Positions 33,227-44,561 are shown, counted from the first letter of the stretch. The stretch: DNA of 64,000 nucleotides from Solanum dulcamara (GCF_947179165.1 NC_077239.1:17845001-17909000), one strand, 5' to 3'. The notes: generated by a model not told the origin, from the sequence alone. Numbers and translations are program-made.

Positions 33227-35261
33227 GGGATGGATTTGTATTTTTGTTTTCTTCATTCATTATCTTTTAAACAATAAAATGTCTAGAAAGTTTTTGCCAA
33301 AGTATACATGGTAGCGCGTTCTAAAATATATATATATATAATTTTTTTAAATATCAAAAACTTAATTGTACTGTAACTATACCAAAGAGGAATTGAGATA
33401 ATGGGACAATTTTGAAAAGTCTAATTTTCATATATAAAATAACAAAAAAATAATATGGTATAAATTTTATAAAATAACCGTCTGAACCGTACCATTGACA
33501 CCCTTAATTTTGACCAACTATAACATCTTCGTAAATATTTTTTGATAGATTTAAATTCTCAATCTTGTGTCATTCATAATGTTTAGTGAAACATTATTCA
33601 CTATGATTTTCGACAGATTCAAATCTATCCCATAATTATCAGTAAAATTTATTAATAGTTTTTTACTCACTTGAGTCTCATATTTACTGATAACTTTAGA
33701 TAGTTCAATTTTGATCATTTTTCGTACTTATTCATTTTAAGTTTTTTATTTTTAAAATATAATGATTTATCACGCTTCAGGCATGTATGAAATTCAGAAG
33801 ATTTGACACTAGTACATTGTCCAATTGGGACATCAATGCGAATAGACACACTTTCTGTATGTATATATAATTTAGTTATCTTTTTAAAATCAGTTAATAT
33901 ATTTGTCATTAGAGCTTTTCCCTCCCCTCGATCACATTCATGACCATGATTGGAGTCATGACTATGATCGAGGCCATGATCTTGTCCAAATTTAGCTTGG
34001 TGAAAGTTGGTTACTTCAGGTTATGGGCTACAATTCGTAGGTCAATTTTTATGATTTTTTTAATCAATAGCCCATTATTTTGTTCAACTATAAAAATATT
34101 TGAAATTAGTTCAGAATATTTTTTGAATTCCATCTTTCGATATTATTGCTAAAGGAGCACATTTAAGGTATGAAAAGTAGTAAAGTTTTTTCCCTCATAT
34201 CATAATCAATTGATATTTTCACCAAATAAATTTAACTTAAAAATAATTCTAAACATTGAAGAATTATACTCACCGATAGATTTAAAATTTTGTAGAGCTA
34301 AATGGATCTAATCAAAGCGTGTTTGTGATGGAGTGACCATCTTCAAGTAATCATATCTATTTTTTAAATTATTTCACAACATTAAAGAATTTTTATAAAT
34401 AAGATATTTTAATTTCAAGCCCCGATCAAGATAATGACAGAAAAATATAACTGTCTTAGTATGACCTAGGTTTAATGTGTAATTTTTATCTTTAATGATG
34501 TATGTCACATGCATCGTATCAAGATAATATTTCAACATAAAGTATTTAAGACATATAGTTTTTGGCCGATATATTCAAAACAACAAATTCGTACTTAAAA
34601 TTTTTTCCCACCAATTAAGAAAAATATATACATTTTCAAAGCTTTTAAAGTATTTTCTCGAAATGACAAAGGCTAATATTTATAACTTTTTATACAATAA
34701 AAAATTATAAAGTATAGATATCAAAGAAAAATATATAAATTGTGATTGATATATTATTTAACTTCAAATTGATTTAAAAATAAACTGAATAGATTTTATA
34801 TTTAAATAAAATTCTTGTGTAAATTATACTTATAAGTTGCCTTCTTGACTACAAATTTATTCAATTACAAAATTATCTCATATAACTTATTGAAAAAATT
34901 ATATAATGAATATCCCGATGCATTTATAACAAATTCACTTATTTTTAATAATTTATTGACTTTTAAAGCAATGAACAACTATCAATTAAAAGAAATTGTG
35001 TCGACATAAAAATACAGAAAATAGAAGAAAGGAAAAGTAAAATAATAAAAACGTAAGGTAGCTGCAGTGTGTCAAAGGAGGAAACAGGTGTCCACCATAA
35101 TTTGTCACTGCATGCTGCTGACCCATCTTTTCCTTCTCATTTACTATGCCACTTGTTCCTCTCCTGTTTCATTTATTTACTATACTCACCCTCTGCTTAT
35201 TATTATTATTACCTCCCTTCCCAAGAATCTGCACAGAAGTACTTGTAGAGAAAGAAGGAAA
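33227..35261. other. AT-rich intergenic region upstream of the two-exon gene
   Basis: Long A/T-rich stretches with no recognised transposon or gene. The short frames at 33715-33909 and 33940-34152 lack any family resemblance. A group of CATGA/CATGAT repeats lies at 33939-33981. The last 200 bases contain CT-rich and TTATTATTATTATT runs typical of a plant promoter or 5' leader. Confidence 0.55.
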
Positions 35262-36238
35262 ATGGACTCAAAGAAAATGATTTCACCAAGAAAAAGGATA
35301 CGGAAATATCATACAAGAAAAGCTCCCATCATTAATTCTTATACAGATATGGCTGAAGCTAGAAGAGAAATTGTCCATGCTTTACACCTTCATAGATCTT
35401 CTTCATTTTCATCTTTTAATAACCCAAAGAATTATGCCTTATTGGGTCAAAGAGGTAACAATATTGAAAATAGTACTTACATTTACATGTACAATAATAT
35501 TGTAATTGTTGTAGTTTGTAATATGTCTCTTGTGAAATTGTCCCACATCCAATAATAAAAAAAAGTAGCAACAACTTGGGATGTTTGTTCATGAAATTTG
35601 ATAAATGTTCTAAATAGCTTTCTTTCAACTCTACCAATTCGAACTTGTTTTCTCCATTTGTTGTTACTCTCTTTAATTTGATTGTTTAGTTTTGATTTGG
35701 AACAAATTTTTAATTTGGTTGTCTAGTTTTGATTTGAAACGAATTTTAAGGACGTATGTTAATTTGTGCGATGTTTTTTAATCTTTTAATTTTTAACCTA
35801 TTTTTCTTACCTTCTATTTTTTTTACAGTAAATTCCCAGCAATATTATTACTCAATAGTGGAGTCTATGCCTATTCCTCAATCAACGTGGTCTACAACGG
35901 CTCCGGCAATACAGACTGCAGCACCGCCGCCGCCTCCACCGCCATCTTCTTCCGGCGGTGAAGTTCCAGAGTTTGATTGGTGGATAGGGTTTTTGAAGTT
36001 GTTGGATGGGAAGAAGAGTGGAAGTAGTAATATTGGTAGTGAAGTAGTCTTACAGAAATACTTCCCTGTTGAAGAAAATATTTTGATGGAAAATTCGAAG
36101 GCACTTAGCCAATTACAAGATGGATTAAAGAAGGATTTACCTAATAATCTTGTAGATGCAAATGAAGATCCCAGTCACCAATTTCCAGATGAATGGTTGA
36201 TTATCCCTACAGCTGATGATGATAATGTAGTACTTTAG
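35262..36238 (+). CDS. Two-exon gene for a 200-residue Pro-rich plant protein of unknown function
   Basis: Exon 1 (35262-35454) starts MDSKKMISPRKRIRKYHTRK and contains TDMAEARREIVHALHLHRSS. The intron has a GTAACA donor (35455) and a TTTTTTTTACAG acceptor (35828). Exon 2 (35829-36238) reads NSQQYYYSIVESMP, then a run of eight Pro (about residues 100-107), EVPEFDWWIGFLKLLDG, and an acidic end DEWLIIPTADDDNVVL before the stop. The join is in phase and gives 201 codons with no stop. The ATG context (AAAATGGA) is good. The N-terminus is basic and possibly nuclear. The EARREIV.AL..HR motif resembles small plant proteins annotated as hydroxyproline-rich, but I do not recognise a function. An in-frame ATG at 35067 would add 65 residues with a hydrophobic stretch; I take it as leader. 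This is the only host gene here that looks intact. Confidence 0.8.
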
Positions 36239-36525
36239 CTTTAATTAAGTTTAAACCTAGAGAAGAGGTTACTGGATATTTTATGTAATTCTTGATTCTT
36301 TGCCTAATCTACAATACAATGATACAAGAATGTTCACCAAGTATTATTATGGGTTTTCAAATTTAATCTTCTTAACGAAATCTAATAAGTAAATGAAGAT
36401 GAAAAAATTGAGAAAAATAGCAAATTTGGCCAAGTGTGGGGTGCAACGCGATACCTCTGGGTCGAGATATTCGGGACGAAATGATGGTTATGTTCCATCC
36501 CACCTTCTTTTTTAATTGTTTAAAT

Positions 36526-36578
<53 letters not shown>

Positions 36579-37009
36579 TAACCACTTACTTGTATGCATA
36601 GCTTATTAAATTTATATTTTAAATAATAGTTTTTTTTAATATAATGCATAATATGCATAGTTTTAATTTTTTTTTATATATAATTATCATAAAAATGAAG
36701 CTTCCAAAAAGTAAAAATTTAAATGGAAAAAAAGAGTTCTCACTTGTTTTCTAATTTTCTACGCACCTCATAAACATGATAAAATATTATCACACTAATA
36801 ATTAAGGAGCAAAATTATTTTCATGATAAAATATCATCACACTAATAATTAAGGATTAAGGAGTAAAATTAAAAATAGTAAACAAAATTATTTTATTGAT
36901 ATTAAAAGTCACAATTATGTTGGTATTGATATACGAAAATACATTTTAAATAATTAGATAACGAAAAAAACTACGTTATATATGAATACAATAATATAAC
37001 ACAACTACT
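36239..37009. other. 3' flank of the two-exon gene with a (TA)n tract
   Basis: T-rich 3' untranslated sequence, then a (TA)n microsatellite at about 36529-36575 and AT-rich DNA with a repeated ATCACACTAATAATTAAGGA (36788 and 36837). I see no coding frame. It ends where retroelement gag similarity starts. Confidence 0.6.
36529..36575. repeat. (TA)n microsatellite
   Basis: About 23 uninterrupted TA units. Confidence 0.95.
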
Positions 37010-37138
37010 TGCAATATGGGGTTCAGAGGGGGAAGACCGGCAACCCCAATTTTGTTGTCTTCCACCCGCTCAGTAGTCTCCTACTCTTCAATCTTCAGAT
37101 TCTCCTCTAACTCATTCTGGGGAGCGGGAGAGGACTTA
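37010..37138 (-). pseudogene. Gag fragment, distal part, of the minus-strand gypsy array
   Basis: Minus-strand text reads PAPQNELEENLKIEE, then, after a stop, ETTERVEDNKIGVAGLPPLN, an acidic segment followed by a Pro block typical of this family's gag. It continues the gag at 46988-47150 across the inserted element. Similarity stops at about 37010, a truncation point facing the unique region. Confidence 0.65.
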
Positions 37139-39601
37139 TGTAACACCCCTCAAAATTCTTCCAAAGATTCGGACCCTTCTTGTGTTCGGGAGGGGTCGAA
37201 CCCGAGTATCTTGAAGTATATTCGTGAGTTAAGATGAGTCTCTGAGGGACTAAGCAGTGTGAGAGGTGATGTGGGGTCACCAAGGACCCCTAGGACCGAG
37301 CTAAGTCCAAAAGATCCGTCGTGGCTAAGTTTAGGATGAGTTCGTATAAGGGTCGACTTTTAACGACCCTATCTTTTGAAGGACGTCAATCTGGGTGGCC
37401 CACGACCTATCAAATTAAAGGTCGTCGAGTCTTCTTTCCAACGCCACCAAGAACGTAAATTTTGGAGTTCGAAGTCAAAAGATATGACGATCCTAAGATG
37501 AACTAGCACGGCAGGAATTTCATTTTTGGCCTGGGTTGCAACTGCTGGGGAAATGGCCTTGGCGCTGTAAGGGCGCGACGCGCCACTATCGCGCCAGAAA
37601 CATGCCTCAGTAGTTTGGTCCTTGGCGCAATGCGCCACTAAAAGTTGTATAGGGTTTTTCAGGCCAAATTCCTAGAACTCAGAACAATGGCCTTGGCGTT
37701 GTAAGGGTGCGACGTGCCACTATCGCGCCAGGAACATGCCTCAGTAGTTTGGTCTCTGGCGCGGCGCGCCACTATGAGATGTGCAGGTTTTAGGCGTGTT
37801 TCAGCCTGGCGCTGCAATGGCGCGATGCGCCACTATCGTGCCAGGTGCATTTTTGCCTATTTTTCAGAACTTTTGAGAAGGGGCAATTTGGGAATTGCCC
37901 CAAATTATATATGTATCATCCTAGACTATTTTGGGATCATTTCTTCAGCCCCCACTCTCTCTCTAAAAGCCCTAGAAACCTCTTCTCTCTCTCTCTCTCT
38001 CTTCTTCTTCCTCTCCAAATCCTTCTCCAACAAGAAGAGTTCCAAGAGCTTCAAGGTTTGAGTTTCCATTGGAGACCCAACCACAAGGTTTTCTTCAAGT
38101 CTTCACTAAGGTATGTAAGGCTATCCAAAACATGGATTGAGTCCACCCTTGTGCCCTATTCTTGCTTTGAGGTTAGATGTTCCTGAAAATGGAGTTTCTT
38201 GGTATGGTCTAAGTTTAAATGAGTTTTATCCCCTATTTATTTGATTCTATATGTATTGATGTTGTTTAGTTAAGAAGTTCCCAAAATGAGCCTTTATGTG
38301 AGTATGAGTTGATGAAAATGAGTTGCTAAATATGTTCTATTGATCTTCTTGACTATTTAGATTTTGATAAAGGATGCTATTTTCTTAAAAATGTTGATTA
38401 TTATAAAAATGTAAATTTAAAGTCTTGAAATTGTGATGAGTCTGAAAGATTTCTCATATGGATGGAGGAAATGATTGAGTATATCTAGATGTTGCTATAT
38501 ATGTGCATTTAAATTTTCTTTTGAAGGATATGATTGAGATTGATCGGATAGTATGATTGGAAGAGATTGATTGTGATAGAGTTGATGAGTTGACAAGGTT
38601 GTAATGAGACTTGTCGATATGATTTGATTAAGTTGATTGGATGGAGTTTTATGAGCATTGAGTCTTGGGAGGAGTATCGAGCACCGAATTGGGAAAGAGT
38701 ATAGTCCATACTCGAACCCAATACCTTGTTGCCAAACGTAGGGGGGATTGAACCGTTAAAGTCGGATGTTTCCCCGAGAGATTTGTCCTGACATTATAGG
38801 ACTTGGTTGGATTGGATCCATGAGTGTTTGATTCGTTCATACCCTGGCAAAGTATGAACGGGTGCGGCAACAACGTCATTTTGTTGTACCTTTACTGGCT
38901 CATAAGTGATGGTTGTCGGATAAGAGAAACTCCCAAATAGGTCTTGATAGTACTCTGAGTCAGATTGAGTTGAATTGTATGTGATTGGTCCCGTCTAAAT
39001 CATATTCTTGTTTAGACTTAGGACATTTGATTGAGTTGGTATTCCTCTTGAGTCGAGCTTCTAAGTTGATTTGATCCTTCCTTGATGTCCGTTGTATTCG
39101 GCCATTTTACATACTCGTACATTCTATGTACTGACGTCATTTGGCCTGCATCGTTTCATGATGCAGAGACAGATACTAGAAATCATCAACCGGCGCTCCG
39201 TTGAAGATCCACATACACCCTCAGCTAGTTGGTGTGTCCTCCTAGTTTTCGGAGGATGTTGAGCCTTCATGTACAGTCTGTTGCCGTTTCTCTTATTTTG
39301 ATTGTTGGTAGCCATGGACATGTCATTGACACCTCTTAGCCTTTGATAGAGGCTTCATAGACTGGAGTGTGGGGAAGTCGAACTGTTATTTTGAGGAATC
39401 TTATTTTATTGTCTTGTTGGGTTGTAAATGTTTAGCCTCCGGCCCCTATATATATATATATGATTAGTATTTTATTAATTGAAGTTTCCGCTAAGAGAAT
39501 GTGATGAAATGAATGTGTGACTAGACCAAGTGGTTCGCTCGGAGGTCAGAAATGACCTTCGGGTGCCGGTTACGTCTAGGGTACCCTCTTGGGGCGTGAC
39601 A
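37139..39601 (+). mobile_element. 5' LTR (2.46 kb)
   Basis: TG...CA bounded. The U3 has three related GC-rich units rich in GGCGCG palindromes (about 37550-37850). A TATA-like AATTATATATGT follows at 37903-37914, then a (CT)n run (37984-38002) in the presumed leader. Small frames within, including 37714-38186, come from this regulatory sequence and are not genes. Confidence 0.92.
37550..37850. repeat. Three tandem GC-rich units with GGCGCG palindromes in LTR U3
   Basis: Each unit follows the pattern CCTTGGCG.TGTAAGGGCGCG then CGCCACTATCGCGCCAG, and two continue with AACATGCCTCAGTAGTTTGG. The units start near 37555, 37690 and 37805. The copy in the 3' LTR is at about 44940-45235. They lie just upstream of the TATA-like box. 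They are much richer in CpG than the surrounding DNA. Confidence 0.8.
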
Positions 39602-39605
39602 AACA

Positions 39606-39617
39606 TGGTATCAGAGC
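39606..39617 (+). other. Primer-binding site, initiator tRNA-Met type
   Basis: An exact TGGTATCAGAGC four bases after the 5' LTR end. Confidence 0.93.
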
Positions 39618-39818
39618 ACAGAGTTCAAGTGTCCTAGGGAGTCTATGAAGCCATGTCTAGTAGAGTCTTGCTTATGGGTGTGTTGTGCACCACACTTATA
39701 ATCAGGAGGCTATAAGACATTAGGAATTGTTTCACTTCTTTCATACTCTGAATTCGTGCGATAGAGTTAAACTCTGTGAAACTTCCCTTCTAATTCGTGC
39801 GTTTATACATTATAGATA

Positions 39819-40991
39819 ATGCCTCCAAAATGTACTGCAAGCCAGAGGAATGTTGATAACGTAGAGATGCCCCAGTCCGAGGCACGCCTAGCAAGGGCTA
39901 GAGGCCGACCTTCGAGATACTCGGAGGCACCCCAAGTGCCAGCTACTCCACCTGCACCCACGTCAGAGGCAGAATTCCGAGGGGCGATTGCCATGCTTAC
40001 TCAATTAATGGCTGCCCGGAATGGTAACCAGAGTTCGCCGGCTCTCAACTCTAGTTCCCAGGAGCCATCTGCTGCCACTAGAATTAGAGACTTTCTGAGG
40101 ATGAACCCACCGGCATTCACGGGTTCTAAGGTCGATGAAGATCCCCAAAACTTTATTGATGAGATGTGGAAGATTCTGAAAGCTATCCATGCTACGAAAA
40201 TCGAGGGGGTCGAGTTGGTGTTGTATCAACTCAAAGATGTGGAAAACATTTGGTATAACCAATGGGAAAAGGGTAGGGGTGAGGATGCTGAACCTGCTAG
40301 ATGGGATGAATTTGAGGGAGACTTCCTTGACCACTTCTTTCCCCGAGAATTGAGGGAAGCAAAAGTGGAGGAATTTGTGAATCTGAAATAGGAAGGCATG
40401 ACTGTTAATGAGTACAGCCTGAAGTTCATCCAGTTATCCAGGTATGCTCTAGAAATGATCCTAGATGTGAGGTCTAAGATGAGAAAGTTCGTCTTCGGAT
40501 TAGGGAGGCATGTGAAAAAGGAATGTAAAGCAGCATTGTTGATCTCAGACATGGATATTTCGAGATTAATGGTGTATGCTTAACAAGTGGAGGATGAGAA
40601 AAGAAAAGACAAAGAGGAGCATCTGAGTAAGAAGGCAAGATCCGCGGGCCATGAGAGTGAACAGAGGCAAAGCAAGGGCAACAAGTCCTTCTTCCAGAAG
40701 AGGCCTCCTAACTATGCCTCATCCACCGCCAGTGCACCTATGCCGCAGAACAGGTATGATCGGCAGGGATAGAGTCGCCAGGATTTCAGACCTCGGGGTT
40801 CGCAATCCTAATCTAGCGTGGGTCAAGGTACGAGGGAGAAGCCACCATGCAGCAAGTGTGGTAGGCTCCACTTGGGAGAATGCAGAGCGGGAAGGGTTGG
40901 TTGCTATAAATGCGGCCAAATAGACCATCTTCAGAAGGAGTGTCCAACATGGGGGAACAGGGCCCAACATTCTACCACCGCACCCCCGACT
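39819..40991 (+). pseudogene. Gypsy gag with tandem zinc knuckles, stop-ridden
   Basis: The ATG at 39819 opens MPPKCTASQRNVDN. The retrotransposon gag domain follows at about residues 80-250 (FLRMNPPAFTGSKVDEDPQN, then YQLKDVENIWYNQWEKG). Next come a basic Gln/Ser-rich linker and two knuckles, [12 protein letters not shown] and [14 protein letters not shown], the second with perfect C-x2-C-x4-H-x4-C spacing. Gag forms the particle and binds element RNA. Stops in the same frame lie at 40389, 40581, 40770 and 40809, with no frameshift. Gag continues directly into pol. Confidence 0.9.
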
Positions 40992-42774
40992 AGAGCTAAT
41001 CAGAGGGGCACTACTTCAGGCACCGACGGAGGTACCAACCGTTTATATGCTATGGGTAGCCGCCAAGATCAAGAGAACTCTCCAAACGTCGTGATGGGTA
41101 TGATTCGAGTCTCTTCTCTTGATTGTTATGTGCTGATGGATCCGGGTGCCACCCTATCTTTTGTGACTCCTTACGTGGCTAGTAAATTCAATAAAATTCC
41201 CGAATATCTTCTTGAGACTTTTAGTATAGCTACTCCTATCGGTGATTCTGTCTTAGCTGAGAGAGTCTATAGAGATTGCACGGTGTCAATTCATCATAGG
41301 GATACCTTGGATGACTTAGTTGAGTTAGACATGGTTGATTTCGACGTGATCCTTGGCATGGACTGGCTTTATGTCTGTTATGCCTCTATTGATTGTAGAA
41401 CTCAGGTTGTCACATTCAAATTCCCAAACGAAGCTGTAATAGAGTGGAGGGGTAGTCCTGTTATGCCTAAGGGTAAGTTTATTTCTTACCTCAGGGCCAG
41501 GAAGCTAATCTCAAAAGGGTGTGTTTATCACATTGTCCGAGTGAAAGATGACAATATTGAGTCTTCATCCCTGGAGTCGGTTCCGATTGTCAATGAGTTT
41601 CCGGATGTCTTTCCTGAAGATCTGCCTGGAGTCCCTCCTAATAGGGAGATCGATTTCGGAATTGATATTCTTCCTAATACCCAACCTATCTCAATCCCTC
41701 CCTATAGAATGGCTCCGGCTGAGTTGAAGGAGTTGAAGGAGCAGCTGAAAGACTTGTTAGATAAGGGATTCATTAGGCTGAGTGCCTCACCATGGGGTAC
41801 TCCGGTCCTATTTGTGCGGAAGAAGGATGGGTTCCTTAGAATGTGTATCGACTACAGGCAGCTGAATAAGGTCACCGTAAAGAATAAATATCCTCTCCCC
41901 AGAATAGATGACTTATTCGATCAACTTCAGGGTGCCACTTGTTTCTCAAAGATAGACTTGAGATCCGGCTACCACCAGTTGAAGGTGAGGGAATGTGATA
42001 TTCCAAAGATGGATTTTCGGACTCGTTATGGCCACTTTGAATTTTTGGTCATGTCCTTTGGGTTGACTAATGCCCCCGCAACTTTCATGGATCTCATGAA
42101 CCGAGTGTTTAAACCATATCTCGATATGTTTGTGATTGTATTCATAGATGATATCCTAGTCTACTCCAAGAATGAAGAGGAGCACGCCTATTATCTTAGA
42201 GTTGTTCTACAAACTTTGAGAGACCAGGTACTGTATGCAAAGTTCTCCAAATGTGAATTTTGGCTTGCATTAGTGGCCTTCTTAGGCCACATTGTATCTG
42301 GAGATGGTATTCAGGTTGACGCCCAGAAGATTGAGGCCGTGAAGAATTAGCCCAGACCCACATCCCCGACAGAGATAAGGAGCTTTTTGGGTTTGGCTGG
42401 CTATTATCGGAGGTTTGTAGAGGGATTCTCATCCATATCATCACCATTGACTAAGCTGACCCAAAAGAAGGCTAAGTTCCAATGGTCCGATGCTTATGAG
42501 GAGAGTTTCCAGAAATTGAAGACCAAGCTAACCACTACTCCTGTTTTAGCATTGCCCGAAGGAATAGAGGGCTTTGTGGTCTATTGTGATGCATCTAGAA
42601 TCGGGTTGGGCTGTGTACTGATGCAGAGGGGAAAGGTGATAGCCTATGCTTCGAGACAGCTTAAGGTTCATTAGAAGAATTACCTAACTCATGACCTTGA
42701 GCTGGCAGCTGTGGTATTCGCGCTTAAAATCTGGCGCCACTACTTGTATGGAGTGCATGTCGACGTATTCACAA
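40992..42774 (+). pseudogene. Gypsy protease, reverse transcriptase and first part of RNase H
   Basis: The frame open from 40818 to 42350 includes the protease loop [17 protein letters not shown] (about 41130-41180), in which DPGA is the catalytic form common in this family, and [15 protein letters not shown]. The RT follows, with [33 protein letters not shown] and active site [14 protein letters not shown] near 42140. Stops occur at 42348 and 42672. The RNase H start [17 protein letters not shown] (42569-42625) is in the piece 42387-42674. A one-base loss near 42770 shifts the frame. This is the best-preserved RT in the window. Confidence 0.92.
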
Positions 42775-43710
42775 TCACAAGAGCTTGCAATATATCTTCA
42801 GCCAGAGAGAACTCAACCTGAGGCAAAGGAGATGGATTGAGATACTCAAGGACTATGATATGAGCATCTTCTACCATCCAGGTAAAGCTAATGTTGTTGC
42901 TGATGCTCTTAGCAGGTTGTCTATGGGTAGCACTGCCCACGTGGAGGAAGGAAGGAGAGAATTGGCGAAGGAGGTACACAGATTAGCCCAATTGGGAGTT
43001 CATCTGGAAGAGAACAATGAAGGCGGAGTTACTGTTCAGGATGGGTCTACGTCCTCACTTGTGGCAGAGGTAAAGGAGAAGCAAGACCAAGATCCCATCC
43101 TTCTCCAATTGAAGGGAGTTGTTCATAAACAAGAGGTAATGGTTTTCACCAAAGGGGGAGATGGTGTGTTGAGGTACCAAAATAGATTATGTGTGCCGGA
43201 TGTCAATGATGTTCGAGAGAGGATTATGGCTGAAGCACATAGTTCCAGGTACTCCATTCATCTAGGCTCCACGAAAATGTATCAGGACTTGAGGGAAATC
43301 TATTGGTGGAGTGGGATGAAGAGGGATATTGCGGAATTTGTTTCCAAGTGCCCGAATTGCCAACAGGTAAAGGTTGAGCATCAAAGGCCATGTGGTTTAG
43401 CTCAAAACATAGAAATTCTAGAATGGAAGTGGGAGATGATCAACATGGACTTTATTACAGGCTTGCCGAAGTCCCGAAAGCAACATGATTCCATTTGGGT
43501 GATTGTGGATAGAATGACGAAATCAGCTCACTTCTTGGTGGTTAAGACTACTGATACCGCAAAAGATTATGCAAAGTTGTATATATAGGAGGTCGTCAGA
43601 TTGCATGGGGTCCCTTTGTCTATCATCTCAGACAGAGGAGCTCAATTCACTTCCCAATTTTGGAAATCCTTTCAGAAGGGATTAGGTTCGAGGGTGAACT
43701 TGAGTATAGT
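42775..43710 (+). pseudogene. Gypsy RNase H end and integrase N-terminal and core parts
   Basis: The frame 42785-43588 carries [20 protein letters not shown], then [16 protein letters not shown]. The integrase zinc-binding region follows, with His residues in [12 protein letters not shown] and Cys in [14 protein letters not shown]. The core begins [20 protein letters not shown] and DRMTKSAHF (first catalytic Asp). After a TAG at 43586 the same frame continues with VVRLHGVPLSIISDRGAQFT (second catalytic Asp). It ends abruptly at the inverted block. Confidence 0.9.
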
Positions 43711-43915
43711 AGCTTTGGGCTATCTTTAGCCTCTCTCGAATAACTCGCACCTTCTCCATGGATTGATGAACAAGGTCAGGCCCAATCAACCCGGCTTTTC
43801 CAACTTCAAACTACCCAATGGGAGATCTACACCTTCTCCCATACAAAGCTTCATAAGGAGCCATTTGAATGCTTGCATGATAGCTATTGTTGTATGCAAA
43901 CTCTATGAGAAAAAT
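43711..43915 (-). pseudogene. Inverted block of integrase within a plus-strand element
   Basis: The flanks read integrase on the plus strand, but this about 205-bp block reads integrase only on the minus strand: [20 protein letters not shown], then [13 protein letters not shown], and after a stop FEVGKAGLIGPDLVHQSMEK and VRVIRERLK. It belongs between the flanks but is flipped. The segment that would carry the third catalytic acidic residue is absent on either side. The related pol remnants at 1860-1990 and 29320-29460 show the same text in normal orientation. Confidence 0.9.
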
Positions 43916-44436
43916 CTTACACCGATGTGAGGAGGAGAGACTTAGAGTTTGAGGTGGATGATTGGGTGTATTTGAATGTGTCACCCATGAAGGGTGTCAT
44001 GAGATTTGGAAAGAAGAGGAAACTTAGTCCTCGATATATTGGTCCTTACCAGATCTTGAGGCGGATTGGGAGTGTTGCTTATGAGTTGGAGTTGCCTTTA
44101 GAGCTAGCCTCTATTCATCCGGTATTCCATGTTTTGATGTTGAAAAAGTGCTTGGGCGATCCCTCGTTGGTAGTCCCCATTGATAGCATTGGAATTAAGG
44201 ATAGCTTGTCTTATGAAGAGGTTCCGGTCCAAATTCTTGATCGCCAAGTTCGCAAACTGAGGAACAAAGAAGTCGCCTCAGTCAAAGTCCTGTGGAGAAA
44301 CCAATTTGTTAAGGAAGCCACATGGGAAGCAGAGGAAGCCATGAAATCTAAATATCCCCATCTATTCGTGCCTACCGAGGAGAATGTTGAAGGTAATGAC
44401 CATTTCCTTGACTTGAATTCATTTGTGCCTTCTTGA
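43916..44436 (+). pseudogene. Gypsy integrase C-terminal domain and chromodomain-like end
   Basis: The open frame 43927-44436 contains [20 protein letters not shown], then [40 protein letters not shown], and the chromodomain-like [20 protein letters not shown], ending in [14 protein letters not shown] and a stop. It is intact as a domain but cut off from the integrase core by the inverted block. The Met at 43927 is internal to pol, not a start. Confidence 0.88.
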
Positions 44437-44561
44437 GTCTTGATTGATAAATGATTGAGAATTTGACTAATTGAATGACTGAGTTTTGATTGTGATTTAC
44501 ACCCCGAGTCTATTCTTGATTTCTCGTCATTCAAGGATGAATGATCCCAAGGGGGAGATAA
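44437..44561 (+). other. Pol 3' end to 3' LTR with polypurine tract
   Basis: Short non-coding stretch containing TTCAAGGATGAATGATCCCA and the purine run AAGGGGGAGATA (44549-44560), which would prime plus-strand synthesis directly before the LTR at 44562. Confidence 0.8.

Noticed and set aside
33939..33981. Cluster of CATGAT/ATCATG motifs considered as an operator-like palindrome array
   Set aside because: Imperfect, short and in AT-rich DNA. It may be chance, and nothing nearby explains it.
35067..35261. Upstream in-frame start adding a hydrophobic N-terminus to the two-exon gene
   Set aside because: The stretch is T/C-rich leader-like sequence, and the ATG at 35262 has the better context. 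It is kept only as an alternative in the gene entry.
36420..36500. GC-richer patch (GGGGTGCAACGCGATACC) considered as a gene or organelle DNA fragment
   Set aside because: Too short, no frame or recognised similarity on either strand.
37714..38186. Overlapping 115- and 113-codon frames in the LTR (and copies at 45183-45527)
   Set aside because: They fall in the LTR promoter and CT-rich leader, overlap each other in different frames, and have no domain resemblance.
40005..40552. Minus-strand frames of about 108 codons opposite gag
   Set aside because: Shadows of the gag reading frame, whose plus-strand text is clearly gag.
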